Of a stretch of 64,000 nt of DNA, positions 24,987 through 37,508 are shown in pieces. The translations under genes were made by a program, and so were the position numbers. Every line of letters begins with the position of its first letter. The stretch's first letter is position 1. The notes under the pieces were generated by a model. That model saw only the letters and a program-made list of their open reading frames with translations, had not been told where the DNA came from and did not search any database. Origin of the DNA: Kwoniella dejecticola CBS 10117 (taxonomy: Eukaryota; Basidiomycota; Tremellomycetes; Tremellales; Cryptococcaceae); contig NC_089301.1 of assembly GCF_000512565.2 (NCBI RefSeq), forward strand, positions 1,550,001 to 1,614,000, in the 5' to 3' direction.

Positions 24987-25290
24987 GTACTGTAATAGGG
25001 TATCAGGAGTGGAGTAATTTATTCCTAGTTTCCCACAACGATAAAACAGTCGAGACTGTTCCGGACCTCAATAAGAAATATATTTGTATATATACACATG
25101 TATCACTGCTAACACTAGACAGGAAGTGGCTGTGAGCTTGAGCGGACGGTGCTTTGTAGCTGAAGTGTGATTATATACATGCGTTGAGATGTGTTGCCAG
25201 CGGAATATGTATGCTCTATATTCTATTCCTTTCCTGCATATGACCTGTCCGAATCCTCTCACTAAGAGGCTCATGACATTACAGACTAGT
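24987..25290. other. convergent 3' intergenic region
   Basis: About 300 bp between the transporter stop and the carrier stop. It is AT-rich with no gene. Confidence 0.45.
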
Positions 25291-27061
25291 TCACGACTTA
25301 GCAGTCGACCATCGCATCACTCCCTCCCACACAGCCAACGCAGCTGCATTCGTTGGGAAAGCCCGCAATACGACCGGTACGAATCCCTGTCATGTTGAAT
25401 TCCGATGTCAGCCTCGACGCCACCCGCGATCGAGTGTGCAAACTGTTGAGATCAACGCGCTTTGTAGAAATTCTTCGTTCTGGCTATGGCGTTCCATCCG
25501 AACCCTTTATTAGGGTTGTACGTCTCTCGCCACACTTGACCATAGGCGTCGAAGACGCCCTTGTATCTCGGTGTTTTAATTGAGTCAACTACAGCAAACA
25601 TCAGCTACATACCTGATTCCCGCTACGTGGTTGTGGTTCGAGATTTACCCATTATTCGATTCTTTATGTTATCCAATGCTGTCATGAAACCATCAGTGAG
25701 GACGGCCTAATGGGGCGGAAGATTGCATACTCACGTAGTGCAGTAAACCAGTACATGTTACTTGCCATGCCACCAGCCAAGAAATTGGCCAGTTCCGTCG
25801 ACATCTCCCACCTCGTACCGTCAAATGACTTGAACAGTCTATTGAAGATTTCGAATCCTAAACATTGGCAGTTAGCTCGCTCGCCATGTGTAAACTCATA
25901 TCGCGCCACTCAGCTTACCTCCAAACATAGCAGCGAAACAGCTTCTATATATGAAGCTCGCTCCCAAACCCCTCCACATCCCCGTTATACCTTGTTCTGC
26001 GACTGTTTGACGGACGACGTCGAAGGGCCCGCTAAATTGCTTAGGTATATGTTCCGGTTGTACGAGCTGTAATTGAAGCTTGCACTTGATCACCTCCGTC
26101 GGATGTGCTATCGCTGCGCTGAAATTACCGCATGTTCAGCTGAAGGTTCGTGTATACACAATCAGCTGAGCAAGAGAACGTACTTAGTCCATCCTGCGAA
26201 AAGGCCAGCTACGCTGTGACCCAGTATCGATAATCTTTCACTATCCCTTTTCAGTGTACGCTCGGCGAAGCCATGCCGCAGTAATACCGCGCGATAGTTG
26301 TGCAGACTGGTGTATGGGCAACATTTTCATCAGCTATACGGTAGGCTACATTCTGTCACCTGACAACTGACCTGCCCATCAAAATCGAATCTGTTATTCC
26401 CCATGATACAGCCGGCACGCTCGCACCTTTGTACAACGCTCGTGGTCCCTGGACAAGCTATTAGATGATATCGACCTTGATTGAAAGCAAAGACAGCTCA
26501 CCTCTTTACTGATCGTCTTTGTGAAGCAATCCCATGCTCCGTTGAAAGTCCCCGTCGGCGTGCATTGTACTGCTCGGACGAGCCCAGGTGTCAGTCTCGG
26601 TACACTGGAATGCATGTATGTCTTCGAGCTCACATCGAGTCTTTGATAATGATGGTCAGCTGGCGACAAATGGTAGCACACATCATGGTCACTCACTTTT
26701 ATAGTGTCGAAAGGGTGTCCTAAATCACGAGGCTGTTAGCTCGGGCATCCGGTCGAAGCGAACCGCGAGATTTCGTAGCTTACCTACAACTAGCTGTATA
26801 TGTAGGAGCACGATGTTGGGTTAGCTGTGCTTCACTTGAGCGCTGATAGATCTCACCTTGGTCCATCTATTAGGGCAAGATGTCAGCTGACGCTCGAGCG
26901 CAGCGCTAGAAGAACCCAGCTCACCCAGAACATATCCCTGCTGCAAATCCTATAAAAGGCGAATGCCCATTCGCTTGTCCTACTTTTTCGGTATCCTGTA
27001 TATCGTCCACAATGTCAGGATCTGACACCTCTTCAGGCCTTTTACCCTTATCCAGCGCCAT
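25291..27061 (-). CDS. mitochondrial carrier (SLC25 family)
   Basis: At least ten exons from ATG 27061 to the stop at 25291. The three-fold carrier repeat is visible: GHPFDTIKV in repeat 1, AHPTEVIKCKLQ in repeat 2 and LPLDNIKNR in repeat 3, each a form of the PxDxxK signature. The C-terminus reads GFVPVVLRAFPTNAAALAVWEG, typical of the carnitine/ornithine/YMC-type branch. The protein should exchange small metabolites across the inner mitochondrial membrane; the substrate is not determinable. Two successive exons of exactly 10 nt (26866..26857 and 26793..26784) encode the WTK-LVVG part of helix 1. The next junction, after IKV near 26693, is the least certain one. The gene is divergent from the J-like mitochondrial protein gene. 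Confidence 0.87.
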
Positions 27062-27453
27062 CTCGGTCAGACGCAAGACGATATATACAAGTGTTAATTA
27101 CGAAAGGGAAGAAGGTGATTGGATCGAGATATCACTGACCTGTGGAAAAAGTCGTGGTCGTTCTCTGAGCACTGAGTAGATCGGAATGGGTGTCCGAGGT
27201 GGAGGTCGACCTCACTGTAAGTAAACAAGAACGGAATCAAAATAAGCTATGATTCTAGCCACGCGAGCAACTACGTGCCTGAGTTGATCTGATCTTTTCG
27301 CTCGATTCCGGAATTATGACCACTGTCTTTATTGTCCACTTCTCTGCGTCCTCTCCAATCGTTCTTTGGCCCGCACCACACCTAGAGAACAGCTTCACAG
27401 TCACTGCTGACCTCCTATCTCCGCCGCTTTGGCGGACTTCTTCGCTCACCAAC
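27062..27453. promoter_or_regulatory. divergent promoter, carrier and J-like protein genes
   Basis: About 390 bp between the two start codons, serving both directions. No other gene is seen and no specific element is assigned. Confidence 0.5.
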
Positions 27454-29658
27454 ATGATCTTTTCAATAAGCCGGAAAGCATCACCATGCGTTCGCCCTTT
27501 GTCAGCTCGATTTCGGCCTTGCCGACAGTATAGCTCGACCCGGACCAACCATACTACGACCCTGAATTTGCACGATGCTTTGGTAGATCAAGATCCCTAT
27601 AGACGAATACGGTTCGATCATCCGTTGTTTATGCTCGACAGGACCACAGCTGCTAGTAGATTCAGCTTGGCTCAGCTATATTGGGTGAATATCGATTTTA
27701 TGACCTCCAAAATTACATGTAAATGAGTACAGCTCATCAAAGTTCACCCCTTGTCACAGCGCGATACGACATTGCTGGAACCCTTCCTACTACCTTTCTG
27801 GCAGATTCATCTGCTGTGCGATCAGAAGATGGCTCTCCAGTGGGAGCCGCCGAACGGGATAGTCGAGATCGGCCCGCAGCAGAGGTATTTCAGCGATATG
27901 GGCTTAGCTATCTCAGCTGTACCCAAAGATCATTGGGCAAGGTAAGTCCAGCTACATCCTCTTTTCCCTCCCTTGTATAGCGATCATGGAATCTAGATAG
28001 CGATGCTGATAACCATATGACCGGTAGCGGCATGTTCTATCCTTGGAACATCAGGGCGAATTGCGAAACCATCGAATATATACATGAGCAGACTCGAGAG
28101 ACTTCAATCGATTGCCTGCCCAGCGAAACACCCAACATATATTCTGATCCACCTGCACATATCCTTGATCCGTTTATGCCGCCCAATTGGAACCCTCATT
28201 CAGCTCCCAAATTCGCTTTTGGTCCTCCTGAACTGAAGGGGAAGGAAGAAAAAATAATTCTCCTACAAGCAGACGAAATGGGAGACATATACGAGGCTTT
28301 TGTTCCATATGGAGTAGTGAGTCTGATCTCTACATTGGATCTTTAGCCCAAGTGCAGCAAAATCTGTTATTCACGACGCTGAGACCACTCGCCGCGTAGA
28401 GAGTCTATGCTATACCAGTCTACCGTGAGTCCCTGTCAATTCGCCTTTGCGCTCCCAACGGTCCCGGCATGAACCTTATCTCGTTTGCGACTTGCTAGGT
28501 CTGTTCTACAAGGCAACTCTGAAAAGCGGAAATGCTGTGATGGACGCTATGATGCCAATACTGGATGCGAATACCTTTCGGCTTGATTGGCCGCAGGGTG
28601 GAATACGGCAAGTGCCCGCTGCCCTGGTACGTGAACCTGCTCTTGGCCGCTCCGGTCATGCTGATCATCTCTGACTTTGGCGTCTTCTCAGCATAACAAG
28701 ATCGGTCATCGTCAAAGACGGATGACCGGATCAGGACATATGCACCCATCCGAAATAATCAATGCTGCGTTCTACCCCGAAGATAAACTTCAACAACTTG
28801 TGGATTCGTTATTTGACGCTATGTGGGCAAGAGGATCGATCAATCCCTCCATGTGGGAGAATGAGAGGATACTACCTGAGCTTGGTCCTCAGAAAGATGG
28901 GAATGTAATCACTTTATCGTGAGTTCAGCCGTTTACTTTTTTTTGAATGACAAGCGTTGCAGAATCACTGATGGATATGTAACGCGATGTGATTATAGTG
29001 AATACAACGAGAAGTGTATAAAGGGTCTAGACCCAGGACCCGAACCTTTATTCCCGATCAAAAGGGTCGAAGTCGCTGCAAAGACGACTTTATTCACCCC
29101 TCGAAATCCCAGATCAACGAATAAAAGTGCCTCCTCCAAACCACCTCCAGATGGCAACGCCAGTAGCGCTGCTGAAGATAAAGCTTCCTCGGCCTCTTCG
29201 TCCAGGCCATTGAGTCAATCAACTTTACTACGCAGGAGGACTCATTACCGGGATCAAGCTGGTATCCGTCTGGGTAATGTCAGGAAATCGATAAGGTTGT
29301 CACCTGAGGAAGAATATGTGACCAATTTACCGGTCTTCTTACCTGATCCCAAGGGGTACTATGCGACATTGGGGATATCTCAACCGGCCAAGGACTTCCT
29401 CAAATCGGAAAAGAGGGATTACATCGATGATCTGATAAGCGATAGGAGGAATAAGAAGAGTTTCGAATGTCATCCGGATCATGGTGGATCGCATATCTTA
29501 CAAAGAGAATTAAATGAAGCTTTTTCTCATCTTGAAACTTGTAAGTCACCGCTTTCCGGTAGTTGGCGAAATATTCCAGCTGACAAGTATCATGTACAGT
29601 GGAGAAACGGAGACAGTATCAAGCGGATTCCAAGCTATATGCAAGGTTCAATCGTTAA
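27454..29658 (+). CDS. predicted mitochondrial protein with C-terminal J-like domain, function unknown
   Basis: About eight exons can be joined in frame from the ATG at 27454. The N-terminus MIFSISRKASPCVRPLSARF followed by RPCRQYSS is basic, lacks acidic residues and looks like a mitochondrial presequence. The central 400 or so residues match no family I know, with motifs such as QWEPPNGIVEIGPQQRYF and FYPWNIRANCETIEYI. The C-terminus resembles a J domain: GYYATLGIS, then CHPDHGG with the diagnostic HPD tripeptide, then NEAFSHLETLEKRRQYQ. The last part appears only if the final intron (GTAAGT near 29539, CAG before the last short exon) is spliced, and its match to the J-domain KR-Y ending supports that intron. 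The loop before HPD is longer than usual. A mitochondrial Hsp70 co-chaperone role is inferred. Confidence 0.65.
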
Positions 29659-29790
29659 CCGCAATCGCAATCGCACAATAGTATAGAACATAGAGTAGAA
29701 CAAGACAATCATTATGACCTGCATTCAGGTTATACCCGGCACTTCAAATACCCTCATACGTTGTTAGGCATATGCATCACTCATTGTATC

Positions 29791-29842
29791 ATGATTATAT
29801 GATCAAACATGGTTCTATGATTATATGATGAAACAGGGTTCT
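29791..29842. repeat. 26-bp tandem duplication
   Basis: Two adjacent 26-bp copies (ATGATTATATGAT core) differ at two positions. They lie between convergent genes, probably in a 3' UTR. Confidence 0.85.
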
Positions 29843-29893
29843 ATCACTTTGTTGAGGATTGACCACACCTTCCACTGAGGACTGATCTACTGA

Positions 29894-31255
29894 TCAATTC
29901 GTCTCCCAGAGCTGTTCTAAGAACCGGACGAAACCCGTAGCCACCTCTTCTTCCGTCCAATTACCCGACGCAGCTATCCCACCGCTCTGTTGTCCCTTTT
30001 GCATCACACCTTCGTACTGCCTCTTCAGCCTCTGCATCTCCGATAAAGTCAACTTCCGTCCAGGCGGTAAATGCAGTATCAGCGGCCCGCTTGACTTCGA
30101 TGGCGAAGGGGCGGGCGGAGAAGGTATAGGGAAAGTGGTCGTATCTGGTAATGAGGATATATGGGCGAGGAGGGAAGTGACGATGAGTTGAGTAGTCTTG
30201 GTCAATGTTTGTAGTGTATTGGGAGGGGGTTTATTACGCTGAACGCCATTGAAAGGAGGAATTCAGCCATTAGCATGTACTTTCCCCGATTTTCGAAGAA
30301 GGTAATCTCGCCCTGTGTCGTTGATATGCAAATCAAGTGGAATCGGATTAAATTTGATTGAAAATGGCTCACCTGTAAGACAGCTGCTGGGGGAGGTTTC
30401 TTGTCGCCTTTCAAGATTGCATTCCATATATCCTCGAAAGGCGGTTGCTCGTCCCATGGTATAGTGAACAAGGGGGAATCCCATCGGACCATAGATGAGG
30501 GTTCTTCGAATCGCATAATCAGGTTATCGAAGCTGTCGTAGACAAAAATTAGAAACGGAAACCATCCACTTAAATCAGCGAGCCTTATCCTAGCAGCTCG
30601 TTGAATTGAATTGGATGTATAGACAGACGACTCACGTAGCTGGTTTATAGGAACATTCTCCTCTTTTTTCATGCCATTCTCGACATTTATCAGGAGGAGC
30701 GACGACGTGTATCTAACCCAATCAACGAGAAGATATCAGCTCATGGTGCATTGCAAGTCGACATGACAAGTAAATTTGAAGTGATGACTAGGCACCATCC
30801 CATCGCGAGTGTTCGAGGTCAGGCAGTATGAACTCACTGTAGCTACTCTGACTCTGGCTTCTCTGGCAGCGCAATACATCTGATACCTATACCCCTTTAT
30901 GTAATTGGCAGAATCCACTATCGTTATTGTATCTGGTCCAAGCGATCGACTGACATTGGAGAACAGACTTGCTCGAGCCGGCTTCTCTAGTGCACTGGCT
31001 AAGTTGTTTCCAGCATCAACATTTAGCTGATCCATAACTTCCGGATTGAGGATGCGGTTGGGCATAGAAATGATGATACGCACTGTCATAGCTCGACCTC
31101 GGTACATGCGAGATATCATCGTCTATCAATTCCACAGTAAGATTAGGTCCGTCGTATTCAGCAGATTGTATTCGGTCTTCGAAGTATTCTTTCAGTTGTT
31201 TAGCTCGGGTAGTCTTGCCTGAACATGGGAAGCCAGAGATCGTCACCAAGGCCAT
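29894..31255 (-). CDS. KTI12: KTI12, Elongator-associated P-loop protein
   Basis: Five exons from ATG 31255 to the stop at 29894. The N-terminus MALVTISGFPCSGKTTRA is a P-loop NTPase Walker A, as in Kti12 and the related tRNA-Sec kinase PSTK. It is followed by EKPARASLFS, DTITIVDSANYIKGYRYQMYC (Walker B-like and the Kti12 signature), WHEKRGECSYKPAT, RFEEPSSMVRWDSPLF and a C-terminal LTLSEMQRLKRQY block. Kti12 supports Elongator in making wobble-uridine mcm5/ncm5 modifications on tRNAs. The intron after YDS uses a GTATCA donor; joining it to ALEKPARA restores the family pattern. The gene is divergent from MDV1. Confidence 0.92.
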
Positions 31256-31607
31256 TTCGCTCGAAGTCCAGTCCACAAACTAAGCTTTAAGTACGTGTAC
31301 CTCGGAGCTGCCTGATCTGAATGATTCGACCGGAGCAGCGAGAATAATTGTTAAAAGCAGAGTGTTGCTGGAGACAGGAGGTTCGGAGTTTGATTTTTGG
31401 TCGGTTATCCGTAACTCGACCTAAAGTTCAGTTAATCGCCGCTGAGGTCATTTCTCACAGGATCTCATTTGGTCATTCGCATTCATTTTAAATATTCCAC
31501 CTCACCTTACATTCACCTACCAGCAGCGCACTTCTCTCTGAACCCTCCCATCCGCAAAGCTACTCATATCTCAGAGTGATAGCAAGTCTCGATAGTGCCT
31601 ATGGTGC
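31256..31607. promoter_or_regulatory. divergent promoter, KTI12 and MDV1
   Basis: About 350 bp between the two start codons, containing both promoters. No other gene is seen. Confidence 0.5.
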
Positions 31608-34391
31608 ATGGGCGACATGCCTCCCAAAGATGCTCGAGACCAACCGCCCCTGAAACAAGCCTTGGATCCGATTTCCTCACCCTACATCTCATCTCTCAAT
31701 GGTACATTGTCCATCGCTAAAGAAGTCCTCATGGGCTCGTTCCAATCTGAGCACCGTCGTTCTGAGAGTACACGAATCCTATCTGATCGTAAGTCGGCTG
31801 TCCTTGGCTACATCTCTGAATGTCACCTGCAGTACTGACTATCCAAATCTAGTCGCTCCTTCACTTATGCAGCCCAAATTCTTGAGTGCCGCCAATACGT
31901 ATGGATCGCCCAAGTCCCTCGGTAAACCACCTTCGAGACCCTCTTCTCTCCTCAGACTGCCGACAGCTCTACCGGCGGGTCTGACAAATGTTGCTACTCG
32001 CCCTACATCATCTTCGTTGGCAATCATCGAAGCTGTCGACAGACTTCAAGCGATGTCATTAGCTGAGACCAATAGCCAGGGGCAAGAAGGCGAACAACCG
32101 AGTCTGATCAGGGGTTTCAAAGCTACGATACCTTCCTCAGAGTTGGCGAAACAGCGAAGAAGGGTGATAAGAGGGGATATCGTAGATGCGGATCTTGGGA
32201 ATTCTAAACTTGGCTTGAAGAAATTAGGTGATAGAGCTAGAGGGCTGTTGACGAATCATGAAGAGGTAAACGTTGAAGATCACGAAGATGAAGGAAACTC
32301 ATCGATAAATAGGAAGAGTAAAAGAAGGAAACGGCAGAGGGATCACAACAGGCGTATAAGCGAGAGTAGGCGGCATCTCGAAGGGAAGCTGCACTTGGAA
32401 GATTTGGTGCAGCAGGCAGACGAGATTCAGCAGGATAAAGAGAACTTACACGTTAGGCAGGTAAGTCATGATCAATTGTTCTTCATCAAGCTGGTCCGAT
32501 CTTACTTGATATGTGGACTGACTGTTCTGATTCCGTTTCAGTCCCTTATCCACGCCGAGATATTGGAGGTGTCAGCCAAGATCGATGTACTGGAAGATAT
32601 ACGCCGGCGGCTCGAGACTTCGCTCCTTCACTTACAAGAAGAAGACTTAGAATTGGATGACGAGCTGGAAGGCGTGCAGGAAATGATGGCTTCCCCAGCT
32701 ATCAAGTCCGCGGCAGGCACCAGGGCGTTACCCGCTTCTGCCTCTGCAGCGATAACGAAGAAGAGTTCGAGGAGGAGGAAAGGGCCTGCTTTCTTGCCTT
32801 CGGAACACGACGAATTGCCTGCTGGTGTTGCTTTCATGGTGAGTCACAAGTTCCATCACATCCCATGACGTAAACCGTAAGGGCTAAGCATGTTTCGTAG
32901 ACATTGAACGGTCATACAGCCCCCATCACAGCGCTGGACTTCAATGAGCCGTACGGCATGTTGGTGACTGCAGGTCAGGACGATATAGTCAAAGTGTGGG
33001 ACCTTTGTGATGGAGAGGAGATAGGTCAACTCAGAGGACATACCGGAACTGTCAAGGCATTACAGGTTGAAGATACCCTTTGCTTGACTGGTGGATCTGA
33101 CGGTGCGATCAGGTTGTGGGATCTGAGGATGGTAGAAGATTACGAGGAGAGGCTACAGTCTCAGCTTGAAGAACTTGCCAGGCAGGATCCTCTAGAACGG
33201 ATCGCGCACCAAAAGCATCTGGACGAGAACATGGAGGGTGATGCGGGCTTAGGTCTGGGATTGGCGGAGGAGAAGGATGAATTCGATTGGGATGAGGAAC
33301 CAAGTGGGATTACTCAAGCCAGTCAGATTGACATTAGTAGTCCGTGCGTAAGGACTTTGGAGGGGCATAGTAAGAGTGTCACTGCTCTGTACTATGAAGA
33401 TGGCTGTCTGGTGAGTAAATCAATCGTTGATGCACAGATTGGCCAGTGTTAGCTGACATAGGATAATCTTGACAGGTCACCGGGTCATCAGATAAGACGA
33501 TACGTCAGTGGGATGTAGCCACAGGACAATGTGTTCTGACGATGGACATCTTATGGGCAATCTCCAATCCACCACCCATCCCAGCCGCTGCACCAGCCGC
33601 GCCACCACGGCTGAAGCATCGATCATCAACCTCATTCGGCTCGATACATTACGACGATATTTTACCTTCGCCCGGAGCATCCTTGGTTGGAATGTCAGGA
33701 GCGAGTCTACTCAGTGCAGTAGCGGGGAACCAGTTCGCGGTACCTACTCCGCCGTACGCGGATGGATCTTGGGAAATGTATCAAGATTTCGTCGGCGGTG
33801 TGCAATTTTGGGGTTATGCGCTGGCTAGTGGAAGTGGAGATGGTGGAGTCAGGATGTGGGATAGTGAGTCTCGATCTCTGCGCGGTTCAAGTGCAGTTGC
33901 TCGCTTCAGTGAAGAGAAAACAGATAAGAAAAACACTGAGCTTGATGCGCTATCCAGTGCGGACGGGTCAAGCTCATCGAACGTTGACTGGGCATTCTGC
34001 GCCGGTGACCTGTTTACAATTCGATGAAATGAACATCGTGACGGGCAGTCTAGACAAGACGATCCGGGTGAGCTTGATCATTTCTCCTTTGCATGGGGCT
34101 ACCCCTACTGACAGCTGCTTTCTGCGTTCTCAACAGATATGGGACTTAAGAATGGGACAATCATCCGAAATCCATAAATTCGAATACCCCGTAACAGCGC
34201 TTCAGTTCGATAGTCGGAAAGTAGTAGCTTGTACGGGTGAGAACGCTGTGGAAGTGTATAATCGGACGACGCATCAGCATTCGCGTTTGGTGACCAACGG
34301 ACATATTAAGCCTGCGGAGAAGATGAGGTTCATAGATAAGTACCTAGTCAGCGGAGGGCGGGATGGGGCCGCGAAGGTGTGGGCCATGTAA
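31608..34391 (+). CDS. MDV1: mitochondrial division protein 1 (WD40 adaptor)
   Basis: Seven exons (31608..31788, 31853..32460, 32542..32838, 32901..33410, 33476..33863, 33958..34067, 34137..34391) join in frame to 782 residues. The N-terminal part is helical and charged, with a coiled coil near residues 255-320 (EILEVSAKIDVLEDIRRRLE). A C-terminal WD40 propeller starts at TLNGHTAPITALDF and continues with VKVWDL, IRLWDL, LEGHSKSVTALYY, IRQWDV, LTGHSAPVTCLQF, IRIWDL and AKVWAM. This order of coiled coil then propeller is the Mdv1/Caf4 layout. Mdv1 is the adaptor that links Fis1 on the outer mitochondrial membrane to the dynamin Dnm1 for fission. A nearby ATG at 31617 is an alternative start. 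Confidence 0.92.
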
Positions 34392-34601
34392 GCTGTAAGG
34401 ATGCATGCTTGACATGATTCAGAATACTGTGGCTGAAAGAATTGTGAAGGCTGCCCGTACAGCTGGCCACGTCGTGTCAGGTACTGATAGATCCCTCAAT
34501 TTCTCGCTAAATTGATCAGCCAGAAAGGCTTTCGCTGAGATACCTCACACTGTCACTGACGTAGAGGAGTTACAGTACACCTTCAGGCGCCGCTAGGTCG
34601 A
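34392..34601. other. short convergent intergenic region
   Basis: About 210 bp between the MDV1 and GNAT stops, presumably overlapping 3' UTR space. No gene is seen. Confidence 0.4.
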
Positions 34602-35742
34602 CTATTCGTCAAGTCGCCCCTCACTCTTGGGGGTAGTCCCATTCAGCATTGTCGTATTTACCACCGGTCTTTCTAACATCGTGGCAAATTTCGTCTTGGT
34701 ACCATCATAGAACCAATCATAATCCGTCAAGCTGCCCACCCACATGTCCTGGGACTTACTCTTCTGTTCTTTCTTACCAGCTCCCATAGTATGATCTTTG
34801 ATCTTCTTGTGGGACGGTACGATCCCGTTGAAATTCCTGAAGACACCTTCTTTCTTGAATCCGAATCTCTCGGCCGCTCGAATGGACGGAGCGTTATACG
34901 TCACGGCGTCATACTGGATTCTGATCAAGTGGACCTCCTCGAACAGGTACGAGAGGATGAGTGCCATCGCATGTGTGTTTATGTGGGTTCGCTGGTATTT
35001 CGGTAAGATGTTGATCAACCCAAATACTGCGGTCTGCAACACTTTCAAGATCAGTCTCAGAACACCAAGTAGATTACTTTAAGTCGCCACGAGCAACGTA
35101 AAATACAGTACTTCGTACAGCTCGACTCACCATATACTCCTGATTGACCTCTATCAACCCGTAAACACCTGCGAACCCATCATCCCCACGAGCCTCAAGC
35201 TGTAGATCTATAACAGCTAATAAGAGGCAAGTAGGATCGGCTCGATAACTCTCAATATCTTCCAAAGCCGTCTTACGGGTGTAGGGACCCAGATCACCGA
35301 AATGGATCCATGATTCGGGTGGTAATCGCAGAAATCCAGATAAGTGTACAGACGGCTAAGTGGCGTGACATGGCTTGTTAGCTGGACACTATATAGTGCA
35401 AGTTGGGCCGGGCGATGTGAGAAACGCAAAACAAAGTACGATGCTCACTACAAGTGGTTCTAATCTGACGTGATCAGTGTGCAAGACATGGAATGGGAAG
35501 ACGAAATTTATGTCGTATAGCTCTCTGGGTGTAGCTGCGTGATACGTCGAAGGAGTACCCGTTGGTCGATATAGGTTCAATACAGTCTGGTCGGCGCTAC
35601 CATTCATATCCATACGATTACGATTGTTCTCGCCTTCGCCGTTGAGCAGAACATCGCCATCGTGGTCGACTTGGCCGTTGGCCTGGAAGGATTCGGAATG
35701 ATTCTGATCGAGCTGGGTGCTCTGTGTCTCTGATGTCATCAT
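34602..35742 (-). CDS. GNAT-family N-acetyltransferase
   Basis: Several exons from about 35742 to the stop at 34602. The N-terminal 50 residues are polar and probably disordered. The core then reads NFVFPFHVLHTDHVRLEPLV, GVYGLIEVNQEYM, an AVFGLINILPKYQRTHINTHAM segment at the position of motif A of the acetyl-CoA site, and YDAVTYNAPSIRAAERFGFKKEGVFRN. That last block is the RimJ/RimL-type motif B. The family acetylates small molecules or protein N-termini; the substrate here is unknown. The usual Q/R-x-x-G-x-G/A loop is degenerate (QRTHINT), which is common in this fungal branch. Adjacent ATGs at 35742 and 35739 make the start ambiguous by one residue. Confidence 0.82.
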
Positions 35743-36255
35743 GATTAGTAGACCGGCTAATTGTTTCAGACAATCTGAAGCGTTGGGCAGATCTTCAGCT
35801 TACAAGGGCAAACAGATATCACTTATTTAACTTGTCTCCCTGAGGTGCGCGACATGTAACGCTATGCAGTCGAATGCATGTCATCGAGTACACTGCAGGA
35901 AGCCTTCTGATTCTCGATCTCGATCAAAGGAGGGATCTCCGCGGACTTCCAAAGCAAGCTGGAGAAAGCATGTTGACCTGCACTTCTTACTTCCTACTTC
36001 CCATGTTCCCCTCAAGGATCAGAAGCCTTCGGGAAGGAAGCACGACAAACATGAGTATAAAGTGCATTTCCGCCTTTGCTTGTGCCTTTGGGCTACAACA
36101 CAGTAATTTACACACACCGAACTTGTCGGATCAAAGTGGTTTTTCGATAAACCTCTTATTCATGGAAAGGAAGGAAGCCGTCGAGACATAGAAGTACAGG
36201 ACGCTTTTCTTCTCTTGACATATTTGACAGTCTACAAAAGATTAGAGGTCTACAT
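35743..36255. other. intergenic: GNAT promoter and pirin 3' end
   Basis: About 510 bp with no supported gene. Short open frames near 35864-36191 have no recognisable motif. Confidence 0.4.
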
Positions 36256-37508
36256 TTAAGCCCTAAATTCTTTGCCAATCTTACTTTCCCATCCTACGGC
36301 ACCTTCGAACCCGTTTCTCCCCATCCGAAAATCCTGGATCGCTTCCATCGCTTGACGGTTGGTATTCACCACGAATGGGCCGTACTAGATATGCAGCCGA
36401 TAATCAGCGTTGAATTCTTGCTGTTGTCTTACTACAGTAGCCGAAGTACATCGCCACATCAACTCACCTGAACAACGGGTTGGTCCAGTGGTTGTCCCGC
36501 TACCAATATGAACCTTGTTTCCGCGTCCTCTTGACTGCTCTCATCGGTCTCTGTCTTTGGTCTGATAAGTCGGACCCCCTCTTGGCCTTGCTCAGAAGAC
36601 AAGACCAAGGTATTGTGTTTCTCATAAATCGAGGTATCATCACCGATCTGCAGTCTGCCGCTGATGACTGTCGAAAAGAAGGATAATATGGGATCAGCCA
36701 AATGCTGGACTACATTACTCTGCGAATCTCGGGGGAGCAACACAAAGGACTCGACTCACCATAGATAAACCCTGTCCATCCCTCAGGTAGAGGCTGAAAT
36801 ACCTCTGCACCATTCTTCTTCAACTTGATATCGAAATACCAGCATCCTCCTATCGGTCTGACAAATCCTTTGACTCCATGCGACTCTCCCGAGATGACTG
36901 TGATCTCCACTCCTTCAGACAGTTTGACCATGTCGATACTACGGTCCAAACACAAGTCCAATGTCAGTCACACACACCCATCTTGATATACTCTTAGTAA
37001 CGGTACGAGACTCGGAAGAATGTGAATCCGCAACTCACTCTTTAGCTTTCTTTTCCTGGTAACTAGGCTCCACAAACTTTTGCTCTTTCGGGAGATCAAC
37101 CCACAACTGCATTCCTTCCGGGTCAACCGCTGTTGCCGGGTCTTCACTCGGATCGTAATAAGGTATCTCCGAATGCATTATCCCTTTTCCCGCCGTCATC
37201 CACTGCACGTCTCCCGGGTGTAACAGCCCCTCATTCCCCAAAAAATCTTCGTGCTTCGACATCCCCTTTATCATGTACGTGACCGTCGTCTGGCCTCTAT
37301 GTGGGTGATCAGGAAATCCGGAGCCGCGAGTAGCTTTGAAGTGATCCAGCATCAAAAAGGGTGACAGGTTCCTCAATTCGCCAGAGCCGATACTTCGTCG
37401 TACTTTGGCTCCTACCCCTTCAGAAACTTCTTGTGCGTAAACGGACTTGATCACTGTCCTGGCCTCCGATGAGGAGGACTGGGTTTGTTTCAACAGTTGT
37501 TTCGACAT
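36256..37508 (-). CDS. pirin-family cupin protein
   Basis: Four exons from ATG 37508. The N-terminal cupin contains FLMLDHFKATRGSGFPDHPHRGQTTVTYM, holding the conserved metal ligands of the HPHRG motif, followed by HEDFLGNEGLLHPGDVQWMTAGKGIMHSE with further His and Glu ligands. The C-terminal cupin continues with GFIYVISGRLQIGDD, RFILVAGQPLDQPVVQYGPFVVN and ends KIGKEFRA. I place the third intron's acceptor before VISGRL, because that restores the family reading; an earlier acceptor would insert extra residues. Pirins are iron-binding; some have quercetin dioxygenase activity and some act as nuclear cofactors. Which applies here is unknown. Confidence 0.92.

Noticed and set aside
36671..36760. 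Earlier splice acceptor in pirin that adds a VQHLADPILSFF segment
   Set aside because: The later acceptor gives GFIYVISGRLQIG, which fits the pirin family without an insertion, and leaves a plausible branch point inside the intron.
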